Of a DNA stretch of 64,000 bases, positions 1-9,099 are shown piece by piece; position 1 is the first letter of the stretch, and every line of letters starts with the position of its first letter. This stretch comes from Thermodesulfobacteriota bacterium (lineage in GTDB: Bacteria; Desulfobacterota_D; UBA1144; Nemesobacterales; UBA2774): contig JBFMCV010000002.1 in the NCBI GenBank assembly GCA_040754335.1, positions 372,001-436,000 on the forward strand, written 5' to 3'. The position numbers were made by a program, and so were the translations under genes. The notes beneath the pieces were generated by a model, which was not told the origin of the DNA, ran no database searches, and worked only from the letters and a program-made list of their open reading frames with translations.

Positions 1-45
1 GGTTGCGCTTAAATCCGCATACAATACCGGTTAAAATACCGGGTC

Positions 46-1353
46 ATGGCGGACGCCGGAAAGACCCTGACCGAGTACATACATGTCACGCTGCCCCCGG
101 ATTTGAAAGGCGCGGCCGACTCCTTCAAAGGCTCGCTCGGTCTCATAGACGAGATCTACGGGAAGCAGCTCTCGAAGGAGCTCACGCTCTCTCTCGAAAA
201 GAGCCTCTGGCACGAGATTACCGAGAATCTGAAGAAGTGCGCGGCATCCCTCTCGGGCGACGCTCGCAGGAATTACGAGTCGGGCGTGAACGCCCTCGAG
301 AGGGGCATATTCGACCTCTTTCCACTGGATGCCCGGAGCGGGAACGGAAACGAGGGGATCGAGCTCATAATAGGCAAGGTGTTCTCGCCCGAAGGGGACG
401 GGGAAAGCTATTATTCGGGCGCGGCGGGGGCTGAGAACCGCGGATACGACCCGCTCCTGCGCGAGTACGACGATAACATGGGGCTCTTCACGGACGCGCT
501 AATGTTGTCGAGGGGATATAAGGGCAAGGTCTTTCAGGGCGACCTCCCGCAGATAAAGTGCCTTGACGTATTCTCCCTCGCGGGCGGCCTCAACGCCCGG
601 CACAAGCCTATATGCGTTTTCTTCTCCGGGGGGACGAAGGAGAACGTGTCGTCCCTTTCCCGCATGACGGTATTCATAAACCTCTACGCGGCCAGGTTCA
701 AGGCTCTCACCGAGCCGATCGCGCTCCGTTATCTCGCGGGCGCGGAGGCGCTCGCCGAGCTCTCGCTCGAGGAGACGGCGCGGCTCCTGCTGATATGGCT
801 CAGGGGACACGACGCGGGGCATTTCATAGGGGCTGACAGGCTCGGCAGAGTGATGTCCGAGTTTGACAGCAACTACATGGTGCTCCACGAGCTGAAGTCG
901 GACATGATCGCTCTCAGCAATATGAAGCACCTCTCGGGTAGTCTCCTCGGCGGGGGGCTGCTGCATAAGGCTTACCTCCTCGCCGTAGCCGAGATGCTCA
1001 GGTACATGAGGAGGGAAGGGTTCGTAAAGCACCCGGACACGGGCTCCGCATACCTGGCATACAGGCACCTGAGCGACATGGGGGCGATAAGGCACGACCC
1101 CTGGGGCGGGAAGTTCATCGTGGATATCGAGAGGTTCGAGAGGGTGGTCGACGAGTTCGCGTGGGACCTCGTCAGGCTCTTCGCCGACGGGAACGAAACG
1201 AGGGCGAGAGGGTTCGTCAACAGCTGGGGGTGGTTAGGCGTCGAGGACACGGACGGTCTCCCGCGCGGGTGCCCGGAGGCGCTTAAGCGCATGATCGCCG
1301 ACACTGACATTCCTCACGTAATCGATTACAACTTCGTGACTCGCTTCGGGTGA
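46..1353 (+). CDS. Unrecognised protein with HDxxH / HELKSD motif (possible metallohydrolase)
   Basis: 435 aa, no signal peptide or membrane segment, so probably cytoplasmic. I do not recognise the family with certainty. The visible signature is GHDAGHF around residue 265 followed some 25 residues later by HELKSD, a spacing reminiscent of the His pair plus downstream Glu/Asp of M49-like zinc peptidases, but with Asp in place of the catalytic Glu of HExxH. That makes a metal-dependent hydrolase a guess from motif geometry only. The ATG at 46 has no convincing ribosome site and the window starts just upstream, so a longer 5' end cannot be excluded. The gene stands alone; a repeat-filled gap of about 750 bases follows. 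Confidence 0.72.
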   Translation: MADAGKTLTEYIHVTLPPDLKGAADSFKGSLGLIDEIYGKQLSKELTLSLEKSLWHEITENLKKCAASLSGDARRNYESGVNALERGIFDLFPLDARSGNGNEGIELIIGKVFSPEGDGESYYSGAAGAENRGYDPLLREYDDNMGLFTDALMLSRGYKGKVFQGDLPQIKCLDVFSLAGGLNARHKPICVFFSGGTKENVSSLSRMTVFINLYAARFKALTEPIALRYLAGAEALAELSLEETARLLLIWLRGHDAGHFIGADRLGRVMSEFDSNYMVLHELKSDMIALSNMKHLSGSLLGGGLLHKAYLLAVAEMLRYMRREGFVKHPDTGSAYLAYRHLSDMGAIRHDPWGGKFIVDIERFERVVDEFAWDLVRLFADGNETRARGFVNSWGWLGVEDTDGLPRGCPEALKRMIADTDIPHVIDYNFVTRFG

Positions 1354-1458
1354 TCGTCTTGATTGTTGCGGGCTCAGCTGCGTTTGCCCATGCCCATAAC
1401 AATCGTAGAAATTGAGCGGAAGCGGAGATTAGAGACCGTATGTCTTCGGTTACCGTCT

Positions 1459-1573
1459 TTCGACCCTTCGACTTCGCTCAGGACAGGCTCGCAGATCAAT
1501 ATTGTCCTTGCTCCGTTATTTGGCGAATGCTGAGGAGTAACGGAGCAATTATATATGAGCGCAGATTCTGCGC
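1459..1573. repeat. Composite dispersed repeat, copy 1
   Basis: Starts with CTTCGACTTCGCTCAGGACA and ends with the hairpin GCGCAGATTCTGCGC (1559-1573) preceded by TATATGAGC. A near-identical copy lies at 46303-46419 and a diverged one at 50717-50827. Confidence 0.7.
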
Positions 1574-1877
1574 CTCAGGACGAACGGGATTGTTTGAGCA
1601 GAGCCGGTGAATTGGACAGTATGCCCGCGGGTGCTCACCCGCACAGAAACCTGGCTAAATATACGCACTTCGACATGCTTCCGGCTTCGCTTCGGACTCC
1701 GCTAATCCCCCTACGGCTCATAGCCATTGGGCGACGCGCCGGAATCAGCACGAACTGGTTTATCACCCCCATCCTACCCTTCCCCCCTCTAGGGGGAAGG
1801 AATCATTATAAGGAAGGGCGAACGGGTAGGGGTCACATGTGGGTCAGGCATAGGAGATTCGGAAGAATCGTACATGA

Positions 1878-1892
1878 GCACACATTGTGTGC
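1878..1892. repeat. 15-nt palindromic hairpin repeat, solo copy
   Basis: GCACACATTGTGTGC preceded by ATCGTACATGA. Same layout as the hairpin of the composite element but with stem bases changed on both arms, so pairing is kept. Confidence 0.65.
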
Positions 1893-2044
1893 CGCCGGCT
1901 TGCCAGTACAAGATATCTGAGCCGAGAAAGTTGCAATCTTGACTTTAGGTGAGAGCGACCGATTCCTCACTAGTTCGAAATCGTTTGTGAATGTCGGGAA
2001 AGACTTTCTTGATTGATTGAATACTAAGGTAAACCACCACCCTG

Positions 2045-2073
2045 TCCCTCCCCCTTTGAAAATGGGGGAGGGA
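2045..2073. repeat. C-run/G-run hairpin repeat
   Basis: TCCCTCCCCC (2045-2054) pairs perfectly with GGGGGAGGGA (2064-2073) around an A/T-rich loop. Related hairpins occur at 44.65, 62.64 and 63.7 kb. It lies just past the stop of the ATPase gene but has no T-run in that direction, so it is not a standard terminator. Confidence 0.6.
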
Positions 2074-2099
2074 AACTTTTAGAGAATTTTAGCCCCGGA

Positions 2100-4178
2100 T
2101 TATTTAACATCTACAATGCCGAGCAGTTTTTTCAGCTCCCGGGAGTAATCGGAATCGTCTCCGAATATGTAGATGCGGAGTGACGCGCATTCCCTCACGA
2201 GCTCTCTCGCGAATCTCCTCTCTTTATTCGCGTCGAGGAACCTGCCGATAGTGTCTATGTCGGGCGGCTGGTCTTTACGGAATAGTCCCGAGCAAATCCT
2301 CATCAGCTCGTCAGGGATCGTGTCCTCGTATTCGGGAGAGCCCGCCTCCGTGAGGAGTGACAGCCGCCTCACGCTAAGCAAATATATTCTCATGTAGAGA
2401 CCGTAAAGCGCGGTCAGGTAGGAGATCTCCTCTCCCGGCCCGCCGACTTCGATCACGTGCTCCTCCATCCCCTCGGCAGCTTCCCTCATCCTGTCCGCCT
2501 CTCTTTTTCTTCTCTTGAGCGACGAGAGCCAGAGTGCATAAACGTTCTCGCCGATTTCACGGGGGACATCTCGAGGGCCCGTGGCAGGTTCTCCGTAAAG
2601 CAGCTCGGATGAGACTCTCAGGAGCGCGTCTACGAATTGCGACTTCCGCGCCGAGCCGTAAAGGGCGGCTTCCTTTCTCCTCCTGACCCTTATATCCGCG
2701 CCGTTCGTGCGGAACCCGATGGGCTGCTTTTCCGCCTGTGAAGGCGTGAGGTACTCGGCCCTTATCTCCTTAAGCTTCCTGTCCTTGTCCATGAGCCTGT
2801 CGAGCTCTCTCAGGAGGTCGTCCAGGTACGTCTCTTCCTCCTCGTTTCCGTAGTGCTCTTCCGAGACCGCGGCGTACTCGACGTTGCGGGCGATCTGCTC
2901 GAGAAGGAAAGGGTCCCCGGAGAGGTGGATGAGGAACAGCATTATGTTGGCGTATTCCTCATCGTCGAGGCTCCCGGCGAGCCTTTTCACTTCCTCTTTC
3001 AAGTTTTCATCGTGCAGGCTCCTGGAAAAGTAAAGGGCGGCGAAGTAGTGGTATATATACCCGTACCTGAATTCGTAACCCGATTCCCTGCCGGCGAGGG
3101 TCTCCGATCCGAGGAGCGCGGCTATCACGGAGGCGGGGGGTTCCGGCGGGTGCGGGGAATCCGCCGAGACCTCGCCGATGAGGGCTTCCAGGTCTTCCCC
3201 CGATATCCACCTGCTCCTCCTGGAGAACATCCTGTATGCGAGCCCGGAAAGGAGGCTCATAAAGAAGGGCAGGTCTTCCCGGCGTACGGCGTCCTTGAGG
3301 GATTTTGTAATCAGGTAATCGTAATATTGCCCGTATGAGCTTGCGCCCGGCCCCTCCTGGTCTTCGGAATCGGCCATCTGCAGTATCGTCAATATGAATA
3401 CCGGGTAGGAAGGGACGAGGTTTCTTGCGAGGACCGCATCCACTGCGCCTCTCAGCCTGTCTTTCCTCTGAGCGGCCGTCTTATCGTCTTCCGCCCTTCC
3501 GGTCCCCGTCCATTTCGAGATGAGCTCTTCCCTGAGCGCGTGTCCGAGCTCCGCTATCCCGCACACGGCATATCCGGCGGGCACCCCGTAAACGGACAAT
3601 CCACTGGGCAGGCCGGTGAATTCGGGCGGGTTCACCGCCGTCAGGACCGCTCCGCCGAAATGCTCCTTCAGACCGAGGAGGAAAGAGCCGAGCTCGGCTG
3701 ACCCCGTCCTTATCCTGTCGGCGTTATCGAGAAGGAGTATCCTCCTTTCCCGGGGCTCCGCTCTTATAAGCCCGCAGCTCTCAGCCGTATATTGCGACCC
3801 GTATTTCCCGAGAAAGAATTCGGCCGTTTCTTCCGGGCGCGGTATGCGGAGACTCTTCCCGTCGGCATAGAGGGGGAAGAATCCCGATTCGGCGAAACGC
3901 CGGGCGAGGACCTTGAGGAGGGACGTCTTTCCCGAATCCTCAGGGCCGCATACGAGCACACCTCCGCCTTCTTCCGCGGCGTCGATAAGCGCGGATGAGT
4001 TTATTCTCCTGCTGCCCGGCCCCGCGCCCGCCAGGTTTCCGGGGCTAAGCACGTCGACGTCCGGGAATATATATATATCCCGGAGGGAGGGGCTCCTCCC
4101 GCCACTGTGTTTTATCTGTATGCCGGTATCGTCGATAAACTCGTCGAAATCTTCTTTGAATACAGCTTTCCTGATCAT
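2100..4178 (-). CDS. STAND/AAA-like P-loop ATPase of unknown role
   Basis: About 692 aa. Walker A GPEDSGKT at residues 78-85 and a Walker B-like LLLDNAD at 148-154 are clear; the segment DIYIFPDV before the P-loop and the long helical C-terminal half resemble the NTPase part of STAND proteins, sometimes linked to metallophosphoesterase or defence proteins. No effector domain is seen here, so the output function is unknown. I chose the ATG at 4178 because GGGGA lies 4 nt upstream and the preceding 26 codons look unconserved; an upstream in-frame ATG at 4256 sits only about 8 nt from the predicted transcription start and is the alternative. Transcribed alone from the promoter at 4271-4300. Confidence 0.75.
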   Translation of the reverse strand: MIRKAVFKEDFDEFIDDTGIQIKHSGGRSPSLRDIYIFPDVDVLSPGNLAGAGPGSRRINSSALIDAAEEGGGVLVCGPEDSGKTSLLKVLARRFAESGFFPLYADGKSLRIPRPEETAEFFLGKYGSQYTAESCGLIRAEPRERRILLLDNADRIRTGSAELGSFLLGLKEHFGGAVLTAVNPPEFTGLPSGLSVYGVPAGYAVCGIAELGHALREELISKWTGTGRAEDDKTAAQRKDRLRGAVDAVLARNLVPSYPVFILTILQMADSEDQEGPGASSYGQYYDYLITKSLKDAVRREDLPFFMSLLSGLAYRMFSRRSRWISGEDLEALIGEVSADSPHPPEPPASVIAALLGSETLAGRESGYEFRYGYIYHYFAALYFSRSLHDENLKEEVKRLAGSLDDEEYANIMLFLIHLSGDPFLLEQIARNVEYAAVSEEHYGNEEEETYLDDLLRELDRLMDKDRKLKEIRAEYLTPSQAEKQPIGFRTNGADIRVRRRKEAALYGSARKSQFVDALLRVSSELLYGEPATGPRDVPREIGENVYALWLSSLKRRKREADRMREAAEGMEEHVIEVGGPGEEISYLTALYGLYMRIYLLSVRRLSLLTEAGSPEYEDTIPDELMRICSGLFRKDQPPDIDTIGRFLDANKERRFARELVRECASLRIYIFGDDSDYSRELKKLLGIVDVK

Positions 4179-4270
4179 GAAATCCCCGACTCTTTCCGGC
4201 CGCGTCCGGTTGACATGCGCGGAGCTCGCGAACGCGGGCGCACATTCTCTTTTCAAAAAAAATTATTTAA

Positions 4271-4300
4271 ATTATACAGGGACATGGGAAGAGACGGCAA
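4271..4300 (-). promoter_or_regulatory. Sigma-70-type promoter of the ATPase gene
   Basis: Read on the minus strand: TTGCCG (4300-4295), an 18-bp spacer and a perfect TATAAT (4276-4271). Predicted start near 4264. Confidence 0.6.
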
Positions 4301-4511
4301 ATGGATAAGGTTAAATGCCGCCGGGACCGGCTATAAGAACACTCCCGCGGTGAGGCAGCGGCGGGACGGGGACTCAACGCGTCAAAGCGCATTTACGGAA
4401 ACCGCCGGGCTGTATTTTCAATCGGGTATATCGGGTATATAATATAGATGCGCGGGGTCATTTTACCGCTCAAGGGTCGAATCTTTACATACACGGATGG
4501 AGGACGATGAT

Positions 4512-4865
4512 ATGAGGACATTCATTGCGGCACTGCTTCTTTTTTTCACATGCGCGAATATGGCAGGCGCGTGGGAGAACCTCCGCGAGTACATTTTCCT
4601 CGAGGAGATGGGCGCGCCCGACGAGATCGAGCAATACGACTCAGTCGAATACGTCACCGGCAAGAGCCAGAGGCACTTCAGAGAGGCGTGGGAGTTCGAG
4701 TATAACGAAGAGATGTACGTGGGCCAGTGCATAGACGCGCTCAGGGACCAGGCCATACTCGTCGGGGCTAACTCCGTGCTCAATATGAGCTGGAAACTCG
4801 AAAGGGAGTACCCGCAGAACTGGTTTACCGTCGTCTGCCAGGGCCTGGCCGCCTGGAAGTACTGA
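4512..4865 (+). CDS. Small secreted protein, unknown function
   Basis: 117 aa. A typical signal peptide (MRTFIAALLLFF...AGA, cleavage near residue 20) is followed by an acidic mature protein with two cysteines. The stretch CIDALRDQAILVGANSVLNM loosely recalls the YbjQ-type fold, but this is not enough to name it. The start at 4512 is supported by GGAGGA at 4499-4504 with a 7-nt spacer; an ATG 15 nt upstream overlaps that site and is unlikely. Its own short transcription unit, divergent from the ATPase gene. Confidence 0.7.
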   Translation: MRTFIAALLLFFTCANMAGAWENLREYIFLEEMGAPDEIEQYDSVEYVTGKSQRHFREAWEFEYNEEMYVGQCIDALRDQAILVGANSVLNMSWKLEREYPQNWFTVVCQGLAAWKY

Positions 4866-5205
4866 TCCCCGGAAGGCGCGGTCTTCCGCCGTTAACGTTC
4901 CGGGGGCTCTCCCTGCCGGAAAAAGAACAGCGAGGCTCTGTTGTTTTCCCTTCACCTGCGGTGCCGCAGGATACATACCGCCATAGCTGCTTCCACCGCT
5001 CTCTACAGGCTTAACAAGCATTAACCTGAGTCGCGAGTCCGGGCGTCTTTCGATCTTGTCTGACGCACTTTCCCGAATCTGATTTCGTATATATAATTCT
5101 TTCAGGTCGTCCTGCGGTCTCCTTTTATTTGCCCTGAGCGAAGGCCGGCAGTAAAATTAGCCGCTGGAGACGAACGGGTCACCCGGAGTCAAGGGAGGGT
5201 TGGAT
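4866..5205 (+). other. Gene-free spacer with stem-loop after the stop
   Basis: Directly after the preceding stop codon CCCCGGAA (4867-4874) can pair with TTCCGGGG (4898-4905), with a smaller nested CGGAAG/CTTCCG. There is no T-run, so a Rho-independent terminator is not demonstrated. Otherwise only a fragment of the CCCTGAGCGAAGG repeat near 5140 was recognised. Confidence 0.35.
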
Positions 5206-5460
5206 TTGGAGAAGGGCGAAGAAAAGCCCCTTTACGAGCTGTTGGCGGGAGATACGCAGTGGAGGCTGATCCTCGACCTCGTAAGGGCCATAGTCACGGA
5301 CAGGATCAAGATTTCCGCTCTCGAAAAGCTGCTTGAGGAAAAAGGGGTCATAAGCCGCGAGCAGCTCCAGGAGTACTACGACGAGCTGCTGAGAGCCACC
5401 TCGGACGACGTAATAAACGAGGTGCTTCAGGAATTCGGAAAGGGTAATTCGGATTACTGA
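5206..5460 (+). CDS. Small helical protein, unknown
   Basis: About 84 aa, acidic and predicted mostly helical (YELLAGDTQWRLILDLVRAI, then KLLEEKGVISREQLQEYYDELL). I do not recognise a family; the second half looks like a short helix-turn-helix or dimerisation segment. The start is a TTG: GGGAGG at 5193-5198 lies 7 nt before TTG 5206, whereas the TTG at 5200 would be only 1 nt from it. No neighbour on the same strand within 300 bases. Confidence 0.6.
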   Translation: MEKGEEKPLYELLAGDTQWRLILDLVRAIVTDRIKISALEKLLEEKGVISREQLQEYYDELLRATSDDVINEVLQEFGKGNSDY

Positions 5461-5835
5461 AGCGCGGGCAGGGCGCGTAATTCTTTCCCGAAGAAAAGCG
5501 GCGCGACTGCATCTTCCAGCAGCGACCGCTTCTATGCTGGATTCAGGCTCCTCATCGCTCCGGTTGGCCGGCTTCCGCGTTATCGACCGGGATAAGCCGG
5601 TTTCCCGCCCGGATTCGTTGCCGGGAGCAGTTGTCCGGGGCTTCAGGTATACACGGCATGCCCGCTCTCTCTCCGCCTGGTCGTCCGGCGTTGTCGGCGC
5701 CCGTCGCCGTAATCTGAAAATCGTGTAATATTGTATCTCAAAAGTATTCGCGCTTGTGATACGGGCGTCTACTGCGACGAGGTGACATAGCTTATTATGC
5801 TCTTCAGGAACGATCATGTGCAGAGGGTACGATTA
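5461..5835. other. Gene-free spacer
   Basis: Long open frames on either strand here have atypical composition (Arg-rich, no start site context), and none was accepted. No promoter or repeat was recognised with confidence. Confidence 0.4.
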
Positions 5836-6444
5836 ATGAAAAGGTTTTTGCTGGTGGCGCTCGCGGCGGCACTCGGGATCGGCGCAGTGTCGTGCAGGGA
5901 CGGGAGTGACTCGAAAACCAAGGACGGCGGGGAATTCAATTTCAGGAAGACGACCTGGGGGATGAGCCGCGAGCAGGTTAAAGCGTCCGAGGACACGGAG
6001 CCGACCGGGGACAGGCCCGAGGTAGTTACGTACAGGGGGGAGTTCGAGGGGATACCCGTCATAATCGGATACGTGTTCGACGGCGACAAGCTCGCGAGAG
6101 CCGGATATCTCATGCGGGGCTCGTACCAAGACCCGAATTCGTATATAAGCGACTATGACAAGGTGAAGGAGTCTCTCATAAAGAGTTACGGAAGCCCGGC
6201 CGAGGACAATGTGGTCTGGGACGAGGGAGAGGAAGTGCAGGACCCGGCCCTGTTCGGTGAGTCGGTCTGCGCCGGAAAGCTCGTATACTCCACGATGTGG
6301 TCGGACGGAGTGACCGTGATAAGGGAGAACCTCAGCGGCGAAGACGGGAAGTGCAGTCACGGCGTGACCTTCGAAAGCGTCGAGCTCTTCATCAAGAAGA
6401 CTATTCAGGACAGCGAATCGTCTCAATCGCCGCCTAACGAATGA
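5836..6444 (+). CDS. Putative lipoprotein with FRKTTWGMSREQV motif
   Basis: 202 aa. Signal sequence MKRFLLVALAAALGIGAVSC ends in a lipobox-like AVSC, so membrane-anchored export is likely. The mature N-terminus FNFRKTTWGMSREQVKASE matches a short motif seen in many uncharacterised periplasmic lipoproteins (wGMs.eeVk). Function unknown. ATG 5836 has GAGGG 8 nt upstream; the frame stays open for 13 codons upstream but without ribosome site or signal-like sequence. Converges on the P-type ATPase gene with a gap of only 9 bp. Confidence 0.72.
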   Translation: MKRFLLVALAAALGIGAVSCRDGSDSKTKDGGEFNFRKTTWGMSREQVKASEDTEPTGDRPEVVTYRGEFEGIPVIIGYVFDGDKLARAGYLMRGSYQDPNSYISDYDKVKESLIKSYGSPAEDNVVWDEGEEVQDPALFGESVCAGKLVYSTMWSDGVTVIRENLSGEDGKCSHGVTFESVELFIKKTIQDSESSQSPPNE

Positions 6445-6453
6445 CGCGCCTTT

Positions 6454-8778
6454 TTAGTCCTGCCGGTCCTTGTCCGATTTCATTCGCTCTTCTATCAGCG
6501 CCAGGTAGGACTCCTCTTCCTGCGCGAAGTGGAGGGTGAGTATCGCATAGAGACCGTAGAGTATCCTCCTCAGCTCCCTGATGTCCTCCGGGCCCGGGCC
6601 GTGCTCCGGCAGCTCCTCCAGCACGTGACCGAATACCTTGATGAGGTGGCTTATTTCGATGTGCGCCCTGCTCATCGTGGCGGTCGGGTCCTCTCCCCCT
6701 ATTATGTCGGCCACGAGCGGGTAGACGACGGCGTCTTCGGCTTTCTCGTGCGGCAGAAGCCGCTCCGACAAGAACGTATGTATCTCCCGTAGCTCCCTGA
6801 GGGCCGTTGCGGGCGGCATGGTGTCGAGCCTGTCGGTGACATATCTTATGTGCTTGACCTCGGGCATGAGCTTCTCATGCTCGTCCCGGAACTGGAGGCC
6901 GATCCTGGCTGCGTCCGGGTCTATATGATTCTTCTGCGGCCCGTCCCTGAGCGCCCTGAGCGCATTCAGTATGACGACCACGTCTATTACCTCCTGAAGG
7001 AGAGCGCCGGCGACCGGTACGAGGAAGCCGGCTGCCGCGGCGAGCATCGCCGCTATCGAGAGGCCCATTCCGACTGCAATGCTCTCGAAAGCGATCGACC
7101 TCGACCTCCTGGCTATGCGTACGGCTTCTATCAGACGGTCAAGCTTGTCGACGAGGAGCACGACGTCTGCGGCTTCCGAGGACGCAGTCGCACCTCTCGC
7201 GCCCATGGCCACGCCGACGTCGGCCGTCGCGAGAGCCGCCGCGTCGTTTATGCCGTCCCCCACCATTACCGTGACTCCTTCGGAGCGCTCCGTAACCACC
7301 GCGTCCACCTTCTCCTGGGGCGAGCGCTCCGCGAGCACTTTGTCTATGCCTATGGCCGCGCCTACGGAAACTGCGACGTCCTTGTGGTCCCCCGTCAGCA
7401 TTACAATCCTCTGAAACCCGACCCGTTTGAGCGCGCGTATCGTGAGAGGCGCGTCGGGCCTCACCGGGTCGTCCAGTATCAGCACCCCCGCGGGCGCGCC
7501 GTCCAGAGACACGAACACGCACGAAGAGCCGTCGAGCAAGGACCTCCGGTGGAGTCTGCGCGCCCTCGGGTCTGACGGCATGCCGCTCAGCACCCAGTTC
7601 ATTCTGCCGAGCTTCACTCTCCTGCCGTTCACCGTGCCGGTTATGCCCGAGCCGAACGCCTCCGTTACGTCTTCGGGGAAGCTCAGGTAGAGCCCCCTGT
7701 CTATGGCGGCATTCACTATGGGCCGTGCGAGGACGTGCGGAGACACCTGGTCGAGCGAGGCTGAGAGCTTGAGCAATTCATCTGGGTCGCAGTCCCCGAG
7801 GCTCTCCACTCCGCTCAGGATCGGCTCGCCCCTCGTTATGGTCCCGGTCTTGTCGAGGATGAGAACCTTCCCCCGGGCGAGCGTCTCTAACGCGAGGCCG
7901 CCTTTTATGATGATTCCGCGCCGGGCCGCGCGCGAGAGCCCGGAGACTATCGCTACCGGAACCGCGAGTATGAGAGGGCAGGGGGTCGCGACAACGAGCA
8001 CGGCGAGGGCCCGCACCGGGTCGCCCGAGATTATCCATGCGAACGCCGAGACGGCGAGGGTCGCGGGAAGGAAGAATATCGCGTACCTGTCGGCCATACG
8101 TACGAGCGGGGCCCTGGCCGCCTGGGCCTGCTCGACGAGCCTTATTATCCCAGCGTACACGCTCTCGCGGGCGGTAACGGTCGCCCTCATTTTGAAGGGA
8201 GACCGGGACGCGTTCACCGTGCCGCTCAGGACCTGGTCCCTGTCCCTGTGCTCGACGGGCTTCGACTCTCCCGTAAGGGCCGATTCGTCGAGCACGGCGG
8301 AGCCGCCTATGACGACGCCGTCGACGGGCACGATCTCGCCCGGCTTGACCATGAGGAAGTCCCCGGGCTTCACTTCTTCTATCGGAGCCGCGGTTACGGT
8401 GTCCCCGTCGAGCCTGTTGACCGTCCGCGGCGTGCGTGCTATTAGTGCGGAGAGCTCTTTCCGCGCCCTCGATTCGGCGTACCCTTCCAGCACCTGGCCG
8501 CCCGAGAGCATGAGCGCGATCACGGCGCCCGCGAGATATTGTCCGAGGTAGAGGGAGCCTGCCATCGCTATGAGCGCGATCACGTCCACGCCCAGCTTGC
8601 CCGCAAGTAAAGCGCGCGCGACGACGAATGTGAGGGGTATGAGCGCCGCGGCGGTGGATCCCGCCCAGGCCCAGTCCGCTATCTCAGGTATTTTCAGGAA
8701 GTGCGCCGCGAGACCCGCAGTAATTCCGCATATAGTGATGGCGAGGACTACCCGGTTTATGAAACGGGTATCACGCAT
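6454..8778 (-). CDS. P1B-type metal ATPase with C-terminal hemerythrin-like domain
   Basis: 774 aa inner-membrane transporter. Visible: TPCP metal site in a membrane helix (265-268), phosphorylation motif DKTGT (309-313), actuator TGES, hinge GDGIND (507-512) and QExxD in the last helix (595-599). The first 60 residues go straight into membrane helices with no HMA domain. Residues from about 632 form a hemerythrin-like four-helix domain with His/Glu-rich motifs (DEHEK, LPHEKAED, HIEISH, HFAQEEE). This architecture and the TPCP plus QExxD pair match the P1B-5 class, where Nia of Sinorhizobium is linked to nickel and iron export (from memory). The nucleotide-binding HP motif reads SPHVLA rather than SxHPLA. 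An in-frame TTG lies 12 nt upstream of the chosen ATG. Confidence 0.9.
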   Translation of the reverse strand: MRDTRFINRVVLAITICGITAGLAAHFLKIPEIADWAWAGSTAAALIPLTFVVARALLAGKLGVDVIALIAMAGSLYLGQYLAGAVIALMLSGGQVLEGYAESRARKELSALIARTPRTVNRLDGDTVTAAPIEEVKPGDFLMVKPGEIVPVDGVVIGGSAVLDESALTGESKPVEHRDRDQVLSGTVNASRSPFKMRATVTARESVYAGIIRLVEQAQAARAPLVRMADRYAIFFLPATLAVSAFAWIISGDPVRALAVLVVATPCPLILAVPVAIVSGLSRAARRGIIIKGGLALETLARGKVLILDKTGTITRGEPILSGVESLGDCDPDELLKLSASLDQVSPHVLARPIVNAAIDRGLYLSFPEDVTEAFGSGITGTVNGRRVKLGRMNWVLSGMPSDPRARRLHRRSLLDGSSCVFVSLDGAPAGVLILDDPVRPDAPLTIRALKRVGFQRIVMLTGDHKDVAVSVGAAIGIDKVLAERSPQEKVDAVVTERSEGVTVMVGDGINDAAALATADVGVAMGARGATASSEAADVVLLVDKLDRLIEAVRIARRSRSIAFESIAVGMGLSIAAMLAAAAGFLVPVAGALLQEVIDVVVILNALRALRDGPQKNHIDPDAARIGLQFRDEHEKLMPEVKHIRYVTDRLDTMPPATALRELREIHTFLSERLLPHEKAEDAVVYPLVADIIGGEDPTATMSRAHIEISHLIKVFGHVLEELPEHGPGPEDIRELRRILYGLYAILTLHFAQEEESYLALIEERMKSDKDRQD

Positions 8779-9099
8779 GGCCGGACCCAAGCTCCGAATT
8801 TAGTTCGTCAAGGACTTTCAGATTCACGCCGCGCCGGGAACGAGGTATTACCACTTCCCGAAAATAATACACCACTCTATATATAGAGCAAAAAGCGGGA
8901 CCTCTTCGCAGGGCGCGAGCGTTTTTCGCGCGGACGTCCGGCTTCAGGCGGGGTATTATCGATATTTTACGAGGCCTTAATTGAAAATTTATCAATCGCC
9001 TTATATAATCAAAGAGAGCAGGGGGCCTCATTCGGGTTTTATTTCAGTTTTGATTGCCGCACTGCATCGTATAAAGAAAAGACGGGAAGCGGTCATTCC
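8779..9099 (+). other. Spacer with promoter for the following small gene
   Basis: No gene. It separates two divergent genes and holds the promoter at 8981-9009; nothing else recognised. Confidence 0.4.
8981..9009 (+). promoter_or_regulatory. Sigma-70-type promoter
   Basis: TTGAAA (8981-8986), 17-bp spacer, perfect TATAAT (9004-9009), 90 bases before the ATG at 9100. Confidence 0.65.

Larger units (their letters stand above)
1354..2099. repeat. Gene-free, repeat-rich spacer
   Basis: No credible gene. It contains a full copy of a composite element (1459-1573), a lone copy of its 15-nt hairpin (1878-1892), a piece of the ATTGCCGCG-type repeat (about 1700-1740), a CCTTCCCCC/GGGGGAAGG palindrome (1778-1800) and a 10-bp perfect hairpin (2045-2054 with 2064-2073). 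An open frame of 121 codons crosses these repeats but its codons are simply the repeat sequence. Confidence 0.7.

Noticed and set aside
499-1095. 198-codon frame opposite the first gene
   Set aside because: Shadow of a GC-rich coding region; no motif or ribosome site.
1555-1920. 121-codon open frame
   Set aside because: It consists of dispersed repeats (hairpin element, ATTGCCGCG piece, C/G-run palindrome) read in frame; no ribosome site.
2045-2073. Terminator of the ATPase gene
   Set aside because: Strong hairpin, but no T-run in the direction of that gene, and the same hairpin family occurs in many gene-free places.
5179-5817. 212-codon minus-strand frame over the small TTG-start gene
   Set aside because: Arg-rich and low-complexity, covers a non-coding spacer and the reverse of a better supported gene.
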